Positions 54,878 to 63,770 of a stretch of DNA of 64,000 bases are shown piece after piece. Every line of letters starts with the position of its first letter. Positions within the stretch are counted from its first letter, which is position 1. The stretch is taken from NCBI RefSeq assembly GCF_014650955.1, contig NZ_BMVY01000018.1:62001-126000 (forward strand), in the 5' to 3' direction. The stretch comes from Streptomyces tauricus. Its GTDB lineage: Bacteria > Actinomycetota > Actinomycetes > Streptomycetales > Streptomycetaceae. Under the pieces are notes generated by a model. That model was not told the DNA's origin, made no database searches, and saw only the letters and a program-made list of their open reading frames with translations. The position numbers and the translations under genes are program-made.

Positions 54878-55304
54878 GTCGAACTCTCTTTCGGTCGTGC
54901 GTGCCCGCCTGGGGCAGCCGCCTTTTGTCCGTCGGGTATGGATCGTCAGAGCCGAGCATCGTGCTCGTGGCGAAGCGACCGTCCGCAGGGCTGCTCGATG
55001 CCTGGTCTGCTACCGGTTCCGCGGTGGGTCGGATGAGGTCGGGGGAGAGCAGGTCGTCCGCACGGGCATCACGAGGCGAGGTCGCCTCCGGCGGCAGTGC
55101 GCGGCCATCCTCGGTGAGCTGCGACAACGCTGCCTCCACTACCGGAGAGTGCCCGGAGCGCGGCGAAACGGAAGGTCGACCAGGGGCGATGCCCATCGCC
55201 GGGTGGCCTGCATCCAGAACGTAAGTGGTATTCGAGTGGCATGTCAACGGGTGGGCCGCTCGGACGAGGGGTCGCGCCGTCGGTCGGATTGGTATGTTTC
55301 TGGT
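54878..55304. other. 427-base divergent intergenic region between GH36 and GntR genes
   Basis: No gene is seen. It holds the two left copies of the 18-bp direct-repeat operator (55226 and 55290). Confidence 0.5.
55226..55243 (+). promoter_or_regulatory. GntR operator copy 1, TGGTATTCGAGTGGCATG
   Basis: Two TGGTAT/TGGCAT half-sites in direct repeat, 11 bases apart centre to centre (one helical turn). It lies between the GH36 and GntR genes. Confidence 0.5.
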
Positions 55305-55307
55305 ATG
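55290..55307 (+). promoter_or_regulatory. GntR operator copy 2, TGGTATGTTTCTGGTATG
   Basis: Perfect pair of TGGTATG half-sites 11 bases apart. The second half includes the chosen start codon of the regulator, so autoregulation and probably a leaderless transcript are implied. Confidence 0.55.
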
Positions 55308-56093
55308 ACGGATGCGAGAACGCCGATGCCCAGAGGCCTGTTCGGGGACGACGTCCTCCCGCTGTACGAGCGCACAGCGACGCAGTTGCTCGACGACCTG
55401 CGCGCCGCTGCCGCCCGCCCCGGTGACCGGCTGCCCTCCGAGCGGGCTCTGGTCGACCGGTACGCCGTGTCGCGTGTGACGCTGCGGGCGGCCCTGGCGC
55501 AATTGGAGTCGCGGGGCATCGTGAGGCCGTCGTCGTCGCGCGGGTGGTTCGTCGCCGAGCTCGGTCTGCTCCCCGAGGCGCCCGCGGCGTCCGCCTCGGC
55601 GGGCCCGCAGGTCCAGGGGTTCGCCGATTACGCCCAGGCCAACGGCTTGACGACGGCCGGCAAGGTGCTCTCCGCCGCCGTCCGCCCGGCCACGGTGTAT
55701 GAGGCCGAGCAACTCCGGATCGCTCCGGGCGCCGACCTCTTCGACCTTCACCGACTGCGTTTCCTGGACGGTCTGCTGGTCGTGCTCGAGCACAACCGGC
55801 TCCCGTTGGCGGCCTGCCCGGCCCTGGCCGAAACCGACTTCAACACGGCCTCGCTCTACGCCACCCTGCGCGCCGCCGACCCGCCGCAGCTGCCCCGCAT
55901 CGCCGACTACTCGGTCGAGGCCCGCCACCCGACGCCACGGGAGATCGAGCTGTTCGAGATCGAGGAGACCATGCCGATGCTGGTCGCGACCCAGCTGACG
56001 TCGAACCAGGAATCACGCCCGATCGAACTGACGGTCCAGGTCTACCGGGGGGACCGCTACCGGTTCCGGGCCTCCATCACCAACCAGGCTTGA
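55305..56093 (+). CDS. GntR-family (HutC-type) transcriptional regulator
   Basis: A 262-residue regulator. The N-terminal winged helix includes PGDRLPSERALVDRYAVSRV and TLRAALAQLESRGIVRP; the C-terminal UTRA domain has YEAEQLRIAPGADLFDLHRL, VVLEHNRLPLAA and ESRPIELTVQVYRGDRYRF. HutC-type regulators of sugar regulons bind phosphorylated sugars. ATG 55305 has no Shine-Dalgarno; ATG 55326 is an alternative if the overlapping operator is taken as evidence against 55305. It sits between the GH36 gene and the KbaZ operon, both with matching operator copies, so it most likely represses both. Confidence 0.9.
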   Translation: MTDARTPMPRGLFGDDVLPLYERTATQLLDDLRAAAARPGDRLPSERALVDRYAVSRVTLRAALAQLESRGIVRPSSSRGWFVAELGLLPEAPAASASAGPQVQGFADYAQANGLTTAGKVLSAAVRPATVYEAEQLRIAPGADLFDLHRLRFLDGLLVVLEHNRLPLAACPALAETDFNTASLYATLRAADPPQLPRIADYSVEARHPTPREIELFEIEETMPMLVATQLTSNQESRPIELTVQVYRGDRYRFRASITNQA

Positions 56094-56145
56094 ACGGTCA
56101 CCAGCCGGTCTTGAAGGATCGCCGGGGATCGACCGCGGGCCATGG

Positions 56146-56163
56146 AATACCAGATGCATACCA
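56146..56163 (-). promoter_or_regulatory. GntR operator copy 3, TGGTATGCATCTGGTATT on the minus strand
   Basis: Matches copy 2 in both half-sites and spacing, in the opposite orientation. It ends 12 bases before a -35 hexamer of the KbaZ promoter. Confidence 0.55.
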
Positions 56164-56174
56164 GAATAAGACTG

Positions 56175-56203
56175 TTGACGACCCTAAATAAGACCAGTAC
56201 TGT
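56175..56203 (+). promoter_or_regulatory. sigma-70-type promoter for the KbaZ operon
   Basis: TTGACG at 56175-56180, a 17-base spacer and TACTGT at 56198-56203 form a good vegetative promoter 65 bases before the KbaZ start. Confidence 0.55.
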
Positions 56204-56268
56204 CCGAAACCAACCGCAGGCCATGCCAGCACATTGGCTTGAGAGGCGCGTTGAGTGAGGGGTTGGCA

Positions 56269-57564
56269 ATGCAGAGCCCATTGAGCGAGGTGGTCCGGCG
56301 CCAGAAGGCCGGACAGCCGCAGGGCATCACCTCGGTGTGTTCGGCTCATCCGCTGGTCATCGAGGCAGCCGTGATGCAGGCACGGGACTCCGGCGGTCAC
56401 GTCCTGGTGGAGGCGACCTCGAACCAGGTCGACCAGTACGGGGGTTACACGGGCATGCGGCCCGCGGATTTCCGCGAGCTCGTGGACGGCATCGCCGCCG
56501 AAAGCGGTATGCCACTGGACCGCGTGATCCTCGGAGGCGACCACCTGGGACCGAACCGGTGGCAGTCCCTGACGCCCGACGAGGCGATGGAGCGGGCCGA
56601 CGCCCTGGTCGCCGCCTACGTGGCGGCGGACTTCACCAAGATCCACCTGGACTGCAGCTTCGCATGTGCCGGTGATCCCGTTCCGCTGACCGACGACGTG
56701 GTCGCCGAACGTGCGGCGCGGCTGATCCGGGTGGCCGAACAGGCGGCCGGCCCCGAGCGGGCCGAGCGGATCCGGTATGTGATCGGTACCGAGGTGCCCA
56801 CGCCCGGCGGCGCGCACGAGACGCTCGGCGCTCTCGTCCCGACCACGCCCGAGGCAGCGCGCACCACGCTGGAGCAGCACCGCAAGGCGTTCGCCCGACA
56901 TGGCATCGACGAGGTCTGGCCGCGTGTCATGGCCCTCGTCGTCCAGCCGGCCGTGGAGTTCGACCACCTTCAGGTCGTCGACTACCGGCGTGAGCTGACC
57001 GAGGTACTGCGCAAGGTCCTCGACGACGAGCCCACCATGGTCTACGAGGCCCACTCGACCGACTACCAGACCGCCGAGGCGCTCACCGCGCTGGTCGAGG
57101 ACCACTGGGCGGTCCTCAAGGTGGGCCCCGGGCTGACCTTCGCCCTGCGCGAGGCGCTGTTCGCCCTCGCCGCGATCGAGGACGAACTGGTGCCGCCCGC
57201 CGAGCGGTCAGGGCTTGTGGAGGTCGTCGAGCAGCGGATGCTCGCCGAGCCGGCCACATGGGAGGGCTACTACCCGGGCGGCGCCGCCGAGCAGCGCCTC
57301 GCGCGCCGCTACAGCTACAGCGACCGGATGCGCTACTACTGGCCCGACCCCGAGATCGAAAAGGCCCAGGCCCGGCTGCTGGCCAACCTCTCGGCCGTGG
57401 ACATCCCCCTGCCGCTGCTCAGCGCACATCTTCCGCTCCAGTACGCCCGTGTCCGCCACGGCGAGCTCGCCGCCCGGCCGCGCGACCTGGCTGTGGACCA
57501 CGTCCGCGACGTTCTGCGCGACTACGACCGCGCCTGCCACCCGAACCAGAAGGAGCACGTGTGA
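56269..57564 (+). CDS. kbaZ: tagatose-1,6-bisphosphate aldolase, KbaZ/GatZ-type subunit
   Basis: A 431-residue member of the GatZ/KbaZ family: GQPQGITSVCSAHPLVIEAA near the start, VLVEATSNQVDQYGGYTGM, VILGGDHLGPNRW, IHLDCSFACAGD and YVIGTEVPTPGG. In enterobacteria this subunit stabilises the class II aldolase KbaY/GatY that splits tagatose-1,6-bisphosphate. ATG 56269 follows GAGGGG seven bases upstream; an earlier in-frame start at 56239 lacks this. It opens the plus-strand amino-sugar operon and overlaps AgaS by four bases (GTGA). The catalytic partner is at the end of the same operon. Confidence 0.92.
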   Translation: MQSPLSEVVRRQKAGQPQGITSVCSAHPLVIEAAVMQARDSGGHVLVEATSNQVDQYGGYTGMRPADFRELVDGIAAESGMPLDRVILGGDHLGPNRWQSLTPDEAMERADALVAAYVAADFTKIHLDCSFACAGDPVPLTDDVVAERAARLIRVAEQAAGPERAERIRYVIGTEVPTPGGAHETLGALVPTTPEAARTTLEQHRKAFARHGIDEVWPRVMALVVQPAVEFDHLQVVDYRRELTEVLRKVLDDEPTMVYEAHSTDYQTAEALTALVEDHWAVLKVGPGLTFALREALFALAAIEDELVPPAERSGLVEVVEQRMLAEPATWEGYYPGGAAEQRLARRYSYSDRMRYYWPDPEIEKAQARLLANLSAVDIPLPLLSAHLPLQYARVRHGELAARPRDLAVDHVRDVLRDYDRACHPNQKEHV

Positions 57565-58724
57565 CCCCGCCCTTCGGCACGCTGTCCTCGGACGACGGCG
57601 CTGCCCACACCGTCCGCGAGATCGCCCAGCAGCCCGCGCTGTGGCGCGAGGTCGACAAGATCGTCACGGCCTCCCGGGACTCGCTGGACGCCTTCCTGCG
57701 TCCGCTCATCGCCCGCGGCGACCTGCGTGTGGTGCTCACCGGCGCCGGCACCTCCGCTTTTGCCGGCCAGGTGCTCCAGCCCGCCCTGGCCCGGCGGCTG
57801 AAGCGGCGCGTCGACGCGGTCCCCACCACGGACCTCGTCGCCGACCCCCACGGTTGTCTCGCCGAGGACGTGCCCACGCTGCTGGTCTCCTTCGCGCGGT
57901 CGGGTGACAGCCCCGAGTCCGTGGCCGCCACCACTCTGGCCGACCAGGTTCTCTCCGAGGTGCACCACCTCGTGATCACCTGCAACGAGCAGGGCCGCCT
58001 GGCGCGCGAACACGCTGAGCTGCCGAAGTCACACGTGCTGCTGATGCCGCCGGGGTCCAACGACCGCGGCTTCGCCATGACGTCGAGCTTCACGTGCATG
58101 ACGCTCGCGGCGCTGCTCGCCCTGGGCGGCAGCGCCTACGACGGCGTCGCCGAACGCCTGGCCCGGGCAGCCGAGTCGATCACCGAGAGCAGCGCTGTCG
58201 ACCGCACGGTCGGCGCCCTCCTGAAGAGCGAACCCGAGCGGATCGTCTTCCTCGGCAGCGGCCCGCTCAAAGGCCTCGCCGAGGAGTCGGCGCTGAAGGT
58301 GCTCGAACTCACCGGTGGGACGCTCATGGCCGTCGCGGAGTCCGCGCTGGGATTCAGGCACGGTCCCAAGGCGGTGCTCAACGCCCGTTCGGTCGCGGTG
58401 GTGTACATGTCGAACGACCCGTACACCCGCAAGTACGACCAGGACATCTATGCGGAGCTGTGCGGAAATCTGCCCGCCGGCAGTGTCGTCACGGTCTCCG
58501 CGGACTCCGGCGCGGGAACGCAGGGCTCAGGCGCCGACGCCTGGCCGCTGCCGGGCCTCGACGGCGTCGAGGATGTCGCCCTGGCGCTGTCCGCCGTGGT
58601 GTACGCCCAGCTCATCGCCCTGCGCGCCTCCCTGGCCCGGGGTCTGCGGCCTGACAACCCCTTCCCCTCGGGAGAGATCAACCGCGTGGTGCAGGGCGTG
58701 ACCTTGCACTCCTTGCAGCACTGA
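57561..58724 (+). CDS. agaS: galactosamine-6-phosphate deaminase/isomerase, AgaS-type
   Basis: A 387-residue protein with two SIS domains: VVLTGAGTSAFAGQVLQPAL, LLVSFARSGDSPESVAAT, then FLGSGPLKGLAEESALKVLE and FRHGPKAVL. This is the AgaS family, which converts galactosamine-6-phosphate to tagatose-6-phosphate with loss of ammonia. GTG 57561 overlaps the KbaZ stop and has AAGGAG just upstream. Its position between aldolase subunit and sugar kinase places it in a GalN/GalNAc pathway. A glucosamine-type isomerase role is less likely given the GatZ neighbour. Confidence 0.9.
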   Translation: MTPPFGTLSSDDGAAHTVREIAQQPALWREVDKIVTASRDSLDAFLRPLIARGDLRVVLTGAGTSAFAGQVLQPALARRLKRRVDAVPTTDLVADPHGCLAEDVPTLLVSFARSGDSPESVAATTLADQVLSEVHHLVITCNEQGRLAREHAELPKSHVLLMPPGSNDRGFAMTSSFTCMTLAALLALGGSAYDGVAERLARAAESITESSAVDRTVGALLKSEPERIVFLGSGPLKGLAEESALKVLELTGGTLMAVAESALGFRHGPKAVLNARSVAVVYMSNDPYTRKYDQDIYAELCGNLPAGSVVTVSADSGAGTQGSGADAWPLPGLDGVEDVALALSAVVYAQLIALRASLARGLRPDNPFPSGEINRVVQGVTLHSLQH

Positions 58725-58773
58725 TCAAAAGCATCGACGGCGCGGATCGAGGGCGCCGGACGGAGGTACAACG

Positions 58774-59766
58774 ATGTTCCTGGGTGTCGACGGTGGCGGT
58801 ACGAAAACCGCCTTCTGCATGGTCGACCGGTCCGGACACGTCGTGGCGCGAGCGCAGGCGGCAAGTTCGTACTACTTCTCCCACGGAATCGAGCTGGTCG
58901 AACGTGTGCTCAAGGAAGGCGTCGAGGCCGTCTGCACGGCGGCCGATCTGGCCCCCGCCGACATCGAGTACGCCTTTTTCGGGCTGCCCGGCTACGGGGA
59001 GGCGGCCCGCGATCTGCCCGTCCTGAACGCGACCCCGCGAACGGTGCTTGGGCACGACCGCTACGCCTGCGACAACGACATGGTCTGCGGCTGGGCGGGT
59101 TCGCTGGGCGCGGTCGACGGCATCAACGTCATCAGCGGCACCGGTTCGATGACCTACGGCGAGCGGCTGGGCCAAGGCGTGCGCATCGGTGGCTGGAGCG
59201 AGATGTTCGGCGACGAGGGATCGGCGCACTGGATCGCGATCCGTGGCCTCAACGCCTTCTCGCGGATGGGTGATGGGCGGCTCCCCGAGGGCCCCCTGGC
59301 CGAGGTGCTGCGGCGCCACCTGCGTCTCGCGTCCGACCTCGACGTGATCGACGTCGTCCACAACCAGTGGCAGGGCGACCGGAGCCGGATCGCCGCGCTC
59401 AGCCGCTCGGTGGCCGAGGCGGCCTCACTGGGCGACACGGTCGCCGCACAGATCCTCACCGACGCAGGCCGGGAACTCGCCCTGCTCGTCGACGTCACCC
59501 GCGAACGGCTGGAGTTCGGCCCGGACGAGACCGTACCGGTCTCCTACTCCGGCGGCACCTTCGGCGCCCACATGGTTCTGGAGGCATTCACCTCCGGACT
59601 GAAAAATCGTCCTACCCACTACGAGCTGCGACACCCTCTCTACGAGCCTGTCGTAGGTGCCGCTCTGTACGCGGCGAAACTCGCTGGAACCCCGCTCGAC
59701 CAGCCCGCGCTCGACGCGCTGCGCATGGCCTCCGGGACCCCTGCCTCAGGAGAGGACGACCGATGA
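58774..59766 (+). CDS. amino-sugar kinase of the BadF/BcrA ATPase (NAGK) type
   Basis: A 330-residue ASKHA-fold kinase: phosphate-binding loop FLGVDGGGTKTAFCMVD at the start, VISGTGSMTYGE, GGWSEMFGDEGSAHWIA and the adenosine-site VSYSGGTFGAHMVLEAF. The family includes N-acetylglucosamine and N-acetylgalactosamine kinases. In this operon it is expected to phosphorylate imported GalNAc or galactosamine at C6, replacing the PTS step used by enterobacteria. GGAGGTACA before ATG 58774 is a strong ribosome binding site. The stop overlaps the transporter start. Confidence 0.88.
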   Translation: MFLGVDGGGTKTAFCMVDRSGHVVARAQAASSYYFSHGIELVERVLKEGVEAVCTAADLAPADIEYAFFGLPGYGEAARDLPVLNATPRTVLGHDRYACDNDMVCGWAGSLGAVDGINVISGTGSMTYGERLGQGVRIGGWSEMFGDEGSAHWIAIRGLNAFSRMGDGRLPEGPLAEVLRRHLRLASDLDVIDVVHNQWQGDRSRIAALSRSVAEAASLGDTVAAQILTDAGRELALLVDVTRERLEFGPDETVPVSYSGGTFGAHMVLEAFTSGLKNRPTHYELRHPLYEPVVGAALYAAKLAGTPLDQPALDALRMASGTPASGEDDR

Positions 59767-60713
59767 ACACAGGTACGAAGAGCTGGATCGTGTACGCGTC
59801 ACTGCTGATCCTGTTCTGGGGTGTGTGGGGCGCCTTTTCGAGCGAGCCGAACAGCAGGTACGGCTATCCCAACGAGATGATCTACATCATCTGGGCCTGC
59901 ACGATGCTCATCCCCGCGTACTTCGCGATGCGCGGCCACACCTTCGACCGCCGGCCGATCGCCGCGGTGTACGGACTGATCGCGGGACTGACCGGCGCAG
60001 GCGGACAGTTGCTGCTGTTCCAGGCGCTCGCCAACGGCCCGGCGTACCTGATCTTCCCCCTGGTCTCCCTCTCCCCGGTGGTCACCGTCATCATGGCGAT
60101 GGCGCTGCTGCGTGAGCGGATCAACCGGCTCGCCCTCATAGGTGTCGTCGCGGCGCTGGCGGCGATCGTGTTGTTCAGCATTCCCAGCAGCAAGGACGAC
60201 TCGAACTCGCACGGCCCATGGCTGCTGATGGCCATCGTGATCTGCGTCGCCTGGGGCGTGCAGGCATTCTGTATGCGCAAGGCCGCGGTGGTCGGGGTCA
60301 ACGACGCGACGACCTTCGGCTGGATGACCATCAGCGGACTGCTGCTGGTGCCGGTGGCGTTCGTGATGATGGGCGATTTCCCCTCCGACGCCCCGTGGCA
60401 GGCGCCCGCGCTCACCGCGGTGACGCAGGTCCTCAACGCGGTCGGTGCGCTGTTCCTGGTCATGGCGTTCAGCCGGGGCAAGGCCACGGTGGTCGCCCCC
60501 GTCACCAACGCGCTGGCGCCGGTGCTGACCATCGTGCTGTCCCTGGCGGTCTACCAGAGGCTCCCCAACGTATGGGGCGCCCTCGGCATCGTGCTGGCCC
60601 TCGCCGGCTCCACCCTCATGGTCTACAGCGACGAGAAGAGCGGCGAGAGTTCCGTGGCCCCGGGGGCGGCGGACGACGGCGCGGACGTGAGAGCGGCCCC
60701 GCAGAAGTCCTGA
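59763..60713 (+). CDS. EamA/DMT-superfamily membrane transporter
   Basis: A 316-residue protein with ten hydrophobic segments and two EamA-like halves (FQALANGPAYLIFPLVSLSP; MAFSRGKATVVAPVTNALAP), the signature of the drug/metabolite transporter superfamily, and a hydrophilic C-terminal tail. ATG 59763 overlaps the kinase stop (ATGA). No ABC or PTS genes are present in the operon, so this is the candidate uptake route for the released amino sugar; DMT carriers for sugars are uncommon but known. Export of a by-product cannot be excluded. Confidence 0.85.
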   Translation: MNTGTKSWIVYASLLILFWGVWGAFSSEPNSRYGYPNEMIYIIWACTMLIPAYFAMRGHTFDRRPIAAVYGLIAGLTGAGGQLLLFQALANGPAYLIFPLVSLSPVVTVIMAMALLRERINRLALIGVVAALAAIVLFSIPSSKDDSNSHGPWLLMAIVICVAWGVQAFCMRKAAVVGVNDATTFGWMTISGLLLVPVAFVMMGDFPSDAPWQAPALTAVTQVLNAVGALFLVMAFSRGKATVVAPVTNALAPVLTIVLSLAVYQRLPNVWGALGIVLALAGSTLMVYSDEKSGESSVAPGAADDGADVRAAPQKS

Positions 60714-60808
60714 TCGTCCACACATCCCGCCCGGCCGAACCCCGTAGCGGTACGGGCCGACACCGGCCCGTACCCACCGAACCGACATGAAAGCGAGGGG
60801 ACATCCTT

Positions 60809-61660
60809 ATGCCCCTGGTTCCCACGCGTGACCTCGTCTCGAAGGCCGCCGCCGCAGGCCGGGCCGTCGCCGCGTTCAACGTGATCACGCTGGAGCACGC
60901 CGAGGCGATCATCGCCGGCGCAGCCGCGGCGGGCGCCCCGGGGGTGATCCTGCAGATCAGCGAGAACGCCATACGGTTCCACGGCGGCCGGCCCGGGCCG
61001 ATCGCGCGGGCTGCGGCAGAGGTTGGCAAGGCCTGTGACGTCGACGTCGCACTGCACATGGACCATGTGACGGACATGGAGCTGCTGCGCACGGCGGCCG
61101 ACGCGGGGTTCTCCTCCGTGATGTTCGACGCCGGGGCGCAGCCGTACGCCGACAACCTCGCCGCCACCCGCGCCGCGGTCCGGTGGGCCCACGGTGCCGG
61201 CCTGTGGCTGGAGGCCGAACTCGGCTATGTGGGCGGCAAGCCCGACGCCCCCGCGAGCGCCCACGCGGCCGGGGTACGCACCGACCCGCAGGAGGCGGAG
61301 CGCTATGTCGCGGACACCGGCGTGGACGCCCTGGCCGTCGCCGTCGGCAGCAGCCACGCGATGACCGAACGCTCCGCGACCCTGGACCACGCGCTCATCG
61401 AACGCCTGCGGAAGGCCGTCCCCGTACCTCTGGTGCTGCACGGTTCGTCGGGCGTCGGCGACGACGATCTGCGCCAAGCCGTACGGGCGGGCATTGTGAA
61501 GATCAACATCGGTACCGCTCTCAACGTCGCGTTCACCGGCGCGGTACGCGAGACGCTGGCGGAGCACCCCGACCTGACCGACCCCCGCCCCTACGTCGCC
61601 AAGGGCCGCGAGGCGATGGCGGAGACGGTCCGGGTCCTACTCGGTGTGGTGAGTGGCTGA
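60809..61660 (+). CDS. kbaY: class II tagatose-1,6-bisphosphate aldolase, KbaY/GatY-type
   Basis: A 283-residue class II (zinc) aldolase: AFNVITLEHAEAIIAGAAAA, zinc-ligand region VALHMDHVTDMELL with the catalytic Asp, VMFDAGAQPYADNLAATRA, EAELGYVGG and LVLHGSSGVGDDDLRQAVRA followed by GIVKINIGTAL. It cleaves tagatose-1,6-bisphosphate to DHAP and glyceraldehyde-3-phosphate with KbaZ. GAAAGCGAGGGGACATCCTT precedes ATG 60809. It is last in the operon, 95 bases after the transporter. Fructose-bisphosphate activity is possible but KbaZ in the same operon argues for tagatose. Confidence 0.9.
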   Translation: MPLVPTRDLVSKAAAAGRAVAAFNVITLEHAEAIIAGAAAAGAPGVILQISENAIRFHGGRPGPIARAAAEVGKACDVDVALHMDHVTDMELLRTAADAGFSSVMFDAGAQPYADNLAATRAAVRWAHGAGLWLEAELGYVGGKPDAPASAHAAGVRTDPQEAERYVADTGVDALAVAVGSSHAMTERSATLDHALIERLRKAVPVPLVLHGSSGVGDDDLRQAVRAGIVKINIGTALNVAFTGAVRETLAEHPDLTDPRPYVAKGREAMAETVRVLLGVVSG

Positions 61661-61930
61661 GCGGGGCCGAAGCTTTGCCCGCACCTGATGTCGCCCAACG
61701 AGCCGGCGCACGGTAGCGGGTGAGACGTCGTGGACCTCAGCGGGGCTTGGTGATCACATCTGCCGTACCGAGGTAGGTCAGGTCCGCAGCCTGCTGATCA
61801 CGGAGCCGGTGTGCGGCGCGAACGGGTTCACCTCGATGCGGCGAATGGACTGCCGTACGTCGTCTTCCAGGTCGGTGAAAGCTTCCGGAGACCAGGGCGG
61901 CCTGTCGTTCGCGCTTCGGGCTGGTGGTTT

Positions 61931-62227
61931 TTACCGGTTGAGATCGAGGTAGGGCACGCGGTGTGTTTCGTACGATTTGGGGGTTACAGGGGCCATGAGT
62001 GCGTCTGTTCCCGGGTGGAGTAGGTGGCGTGCGGCGTGGATGGCGGCGGCGATGCCTGCCGGCACGCCGTCTGCGCGCATGCGTGCCACGACCGGCATGG
62101 CCGGGTAGTCGAGATCCAGTGTGTGGATGGCTTCGAGCTGTCCTACGTGTTCTGCGAGACCTGGGTGCTCCGCGTCTGCTTCCAGGACGGACAGTACGGG
62201 TGCCCACAGGTGGGGATCTCGGCGCAT
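61931..62227 (-). CDS. hypothetical protein or fragment, 98 residues
   Basis: From ATG 62227 the minus strand gives RRDPHLWAPVLSVLEADAEH, LDYPAMPVVARMRADGVPA and HAARHLLHPGTDALMAPVTP, ending VPYLDLNR. It reads like genuine coding sequence of an unknown family. The start overlaps an IS fragment on the other strand, so the N terminus may be lost. Confidence 0.45.
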   Translation of the reverse strand: MRRDPHLWAPVLSVLEADAEHPGLAEHVGQLEAIHTLDLDYPAMPVVARMRADGVPAGIAAAIHAARHLLHPGTDALMAPVTPKSYETHRVPYLDLNR

Positions 62228-62345
62228 CCACGGTGAGCTGCTCGTCCTGGGCGGGCCGGTGGCCGCCTCCACCGTGTGGGAGATCCTGAAGGATTCCGGG
62301 ATCGACCCGACACCCGCGCATCGCAGTCCGCGGCGCGGCAAGAAC
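62216..62345 (+). mobile_element. transposase (rve integrase-type) fragment
   Basis: AHPRRIHGELLVLGGPVAAS then TVWEILKDSGIDPTP matches the segment before the DDE core of an integrase-type transposase. The core itself is missing. Confidence 0.45.
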
Positions 62346-62827
62346 GCTTGACGGGCCGCGGCGCGCTGCTGGCGACGTTGAGTTCGGCCCAGACGAACTG
62401 CAGCGGTATCGGCCGGCCCCGTCGGGCCGTACGCGCCGTTCACGTACTCGTAGACCTCATCTCGGCTGCACCACTGGGCGCAACCAGGGCCTGTTCAGTG
62501 CGGACCACAGCACGGTGAGCGCGGCATGTTCCGATGACCGTGGCGTGATGTCCGGTGCTGCTGCACCTGTACATCGTGAGTCGGCAGCAGCCGCAGGTCT
62601 CGACGCTGTGGTCACTGTCCGATGCCAGGCGCGTGGTGAAGGAGCTTGACGTTGATGATCCTTTTGGTGCCGCAGTGGAGCTTGCGAAGCAAGCCCACTA
62701 CAAGATCAGCCTGAGGCGGATTGCTGACCTCGACGTCAGGTCGAAAGGGTCTCGCTGGCTCTGCGCACCACGAGGCTCCGCTGGTTGCCGGGTTCCTCCG
62801 GTTCGGCAATGGGGCTGACACGGCTGG
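62346..62827. other. 482-base stretch without a recognised gene
   Basis: A plus-strand segment reads LSDARRVVKELDVDDPFGAA, plausible coding debris. I see no domain or regulatory element. Confidence 0.3.
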
Positions 62828-63770
62828 TTAGGGTGCGCGGCGAGATGGTGCCGCAGGTCCTGGTGGCGGAATTGGTGGACGGCCCCGATCTGGCGCAGCA
62901 CGAAGCGCCGTTCGTGGGTATCGGTGAGGAAGGCTGGGAGATCTCAGGGGAGTCGGCATCTCAGGGCTAGGTAAGCCCGTGTGAGGGCGTGGGGCCACCA
63001 GGCGGTGCGGCTGATGGCGGTCGCCGGTCCGACGGTGACGCCGGCGGTCCCGAGGGCAAGGGCATACGCGAGCCCGTAGGACGAGTGGGAGATGTTCCAT
63101 CGGGTGGTCCGTACCAGGTGGCCTGCCCGGGGCGAGAGCCAGGTCACCCGACCCCAGGGCTGACACGGTGTAGATGCCGGTGAATCCGAGACCGGCTGCG
63201 ACCGCTGTGATCGAGACCAGCCTGCGAAACGTGCTGTGGTCCTGAGCGAGTGATGTTGCGGGGTCTTGCGATGTGCCCTCGTCAGCGGGATGGACGTTCA
63301 GGCTTGCGGCAAGCCCGACACCGAGGCCGTACAGGGCGGCGTAGTAGATGTAGTTGCCAGGGTGGTCGGCGAGGGAGAAGTGCGCGCTGTTCAGCAGTGC
63401 GGGCATGGTGTCCATGAGGAGTAGGACGAGTCCGACGGCCGGGCCTGCGAGCAGGCCAAGAGCCAGCGCGCGTCCGTCGAAGGACCATCTCAGTGCGCTC
63501 GCCGGTGCGGGATTGTCGCTGATGCGGCGGGTGGCTGAGCTGAGCAGCCCTTCGGCCAGGGCGTACACGAGGGCGTTGACGCCAGCTGTTGCCAGAGCTG
63601 CGGTGGTGCCCAACCAGGCAGATGGGAACCATAGCGACAGGCCTGCTGCCAGGCCGGTCAGGCACATTTTCCAGTGCCAGGACCACGACTGGGCGGGCGT
63701 TCGAGTGGTGGGGCGGTCATCTACGACTGCCAGGTTGCCGGCAGCCCTACTGCCGCCCCGACCTGGCCAT
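62720..63770 (-). pseudogene. large membrane ATP/GTP-binding (NACHT-type) protein, C-terminal remnant
   Basis: The minus strand reads KMCLTGLAAGLSLWFPSAWL, NYIYYAALYGLGVGLAASLN and ITAVAAGLGFTGIYTVSALG, then after a frameshift near 63150 YGLAYALALGTAGVTVGPAT, AWWPHALTRAYLALRCRLP, and after another near 62950 VLRQIGAVHQFRHQDLRHHL. This resembles the membrane C terminus of long Streptomyces NACHT-type proteins. The NTPase part is missing. Confidence 0.5.

Noticed and set aside
56187..56205. AAGACCAGT as a DasR (dre) site in the KbaZ promoter
   Set aside because: Only one half-site matches the DasR consensus; the TGGTAT direct repeats explain the regulation better.
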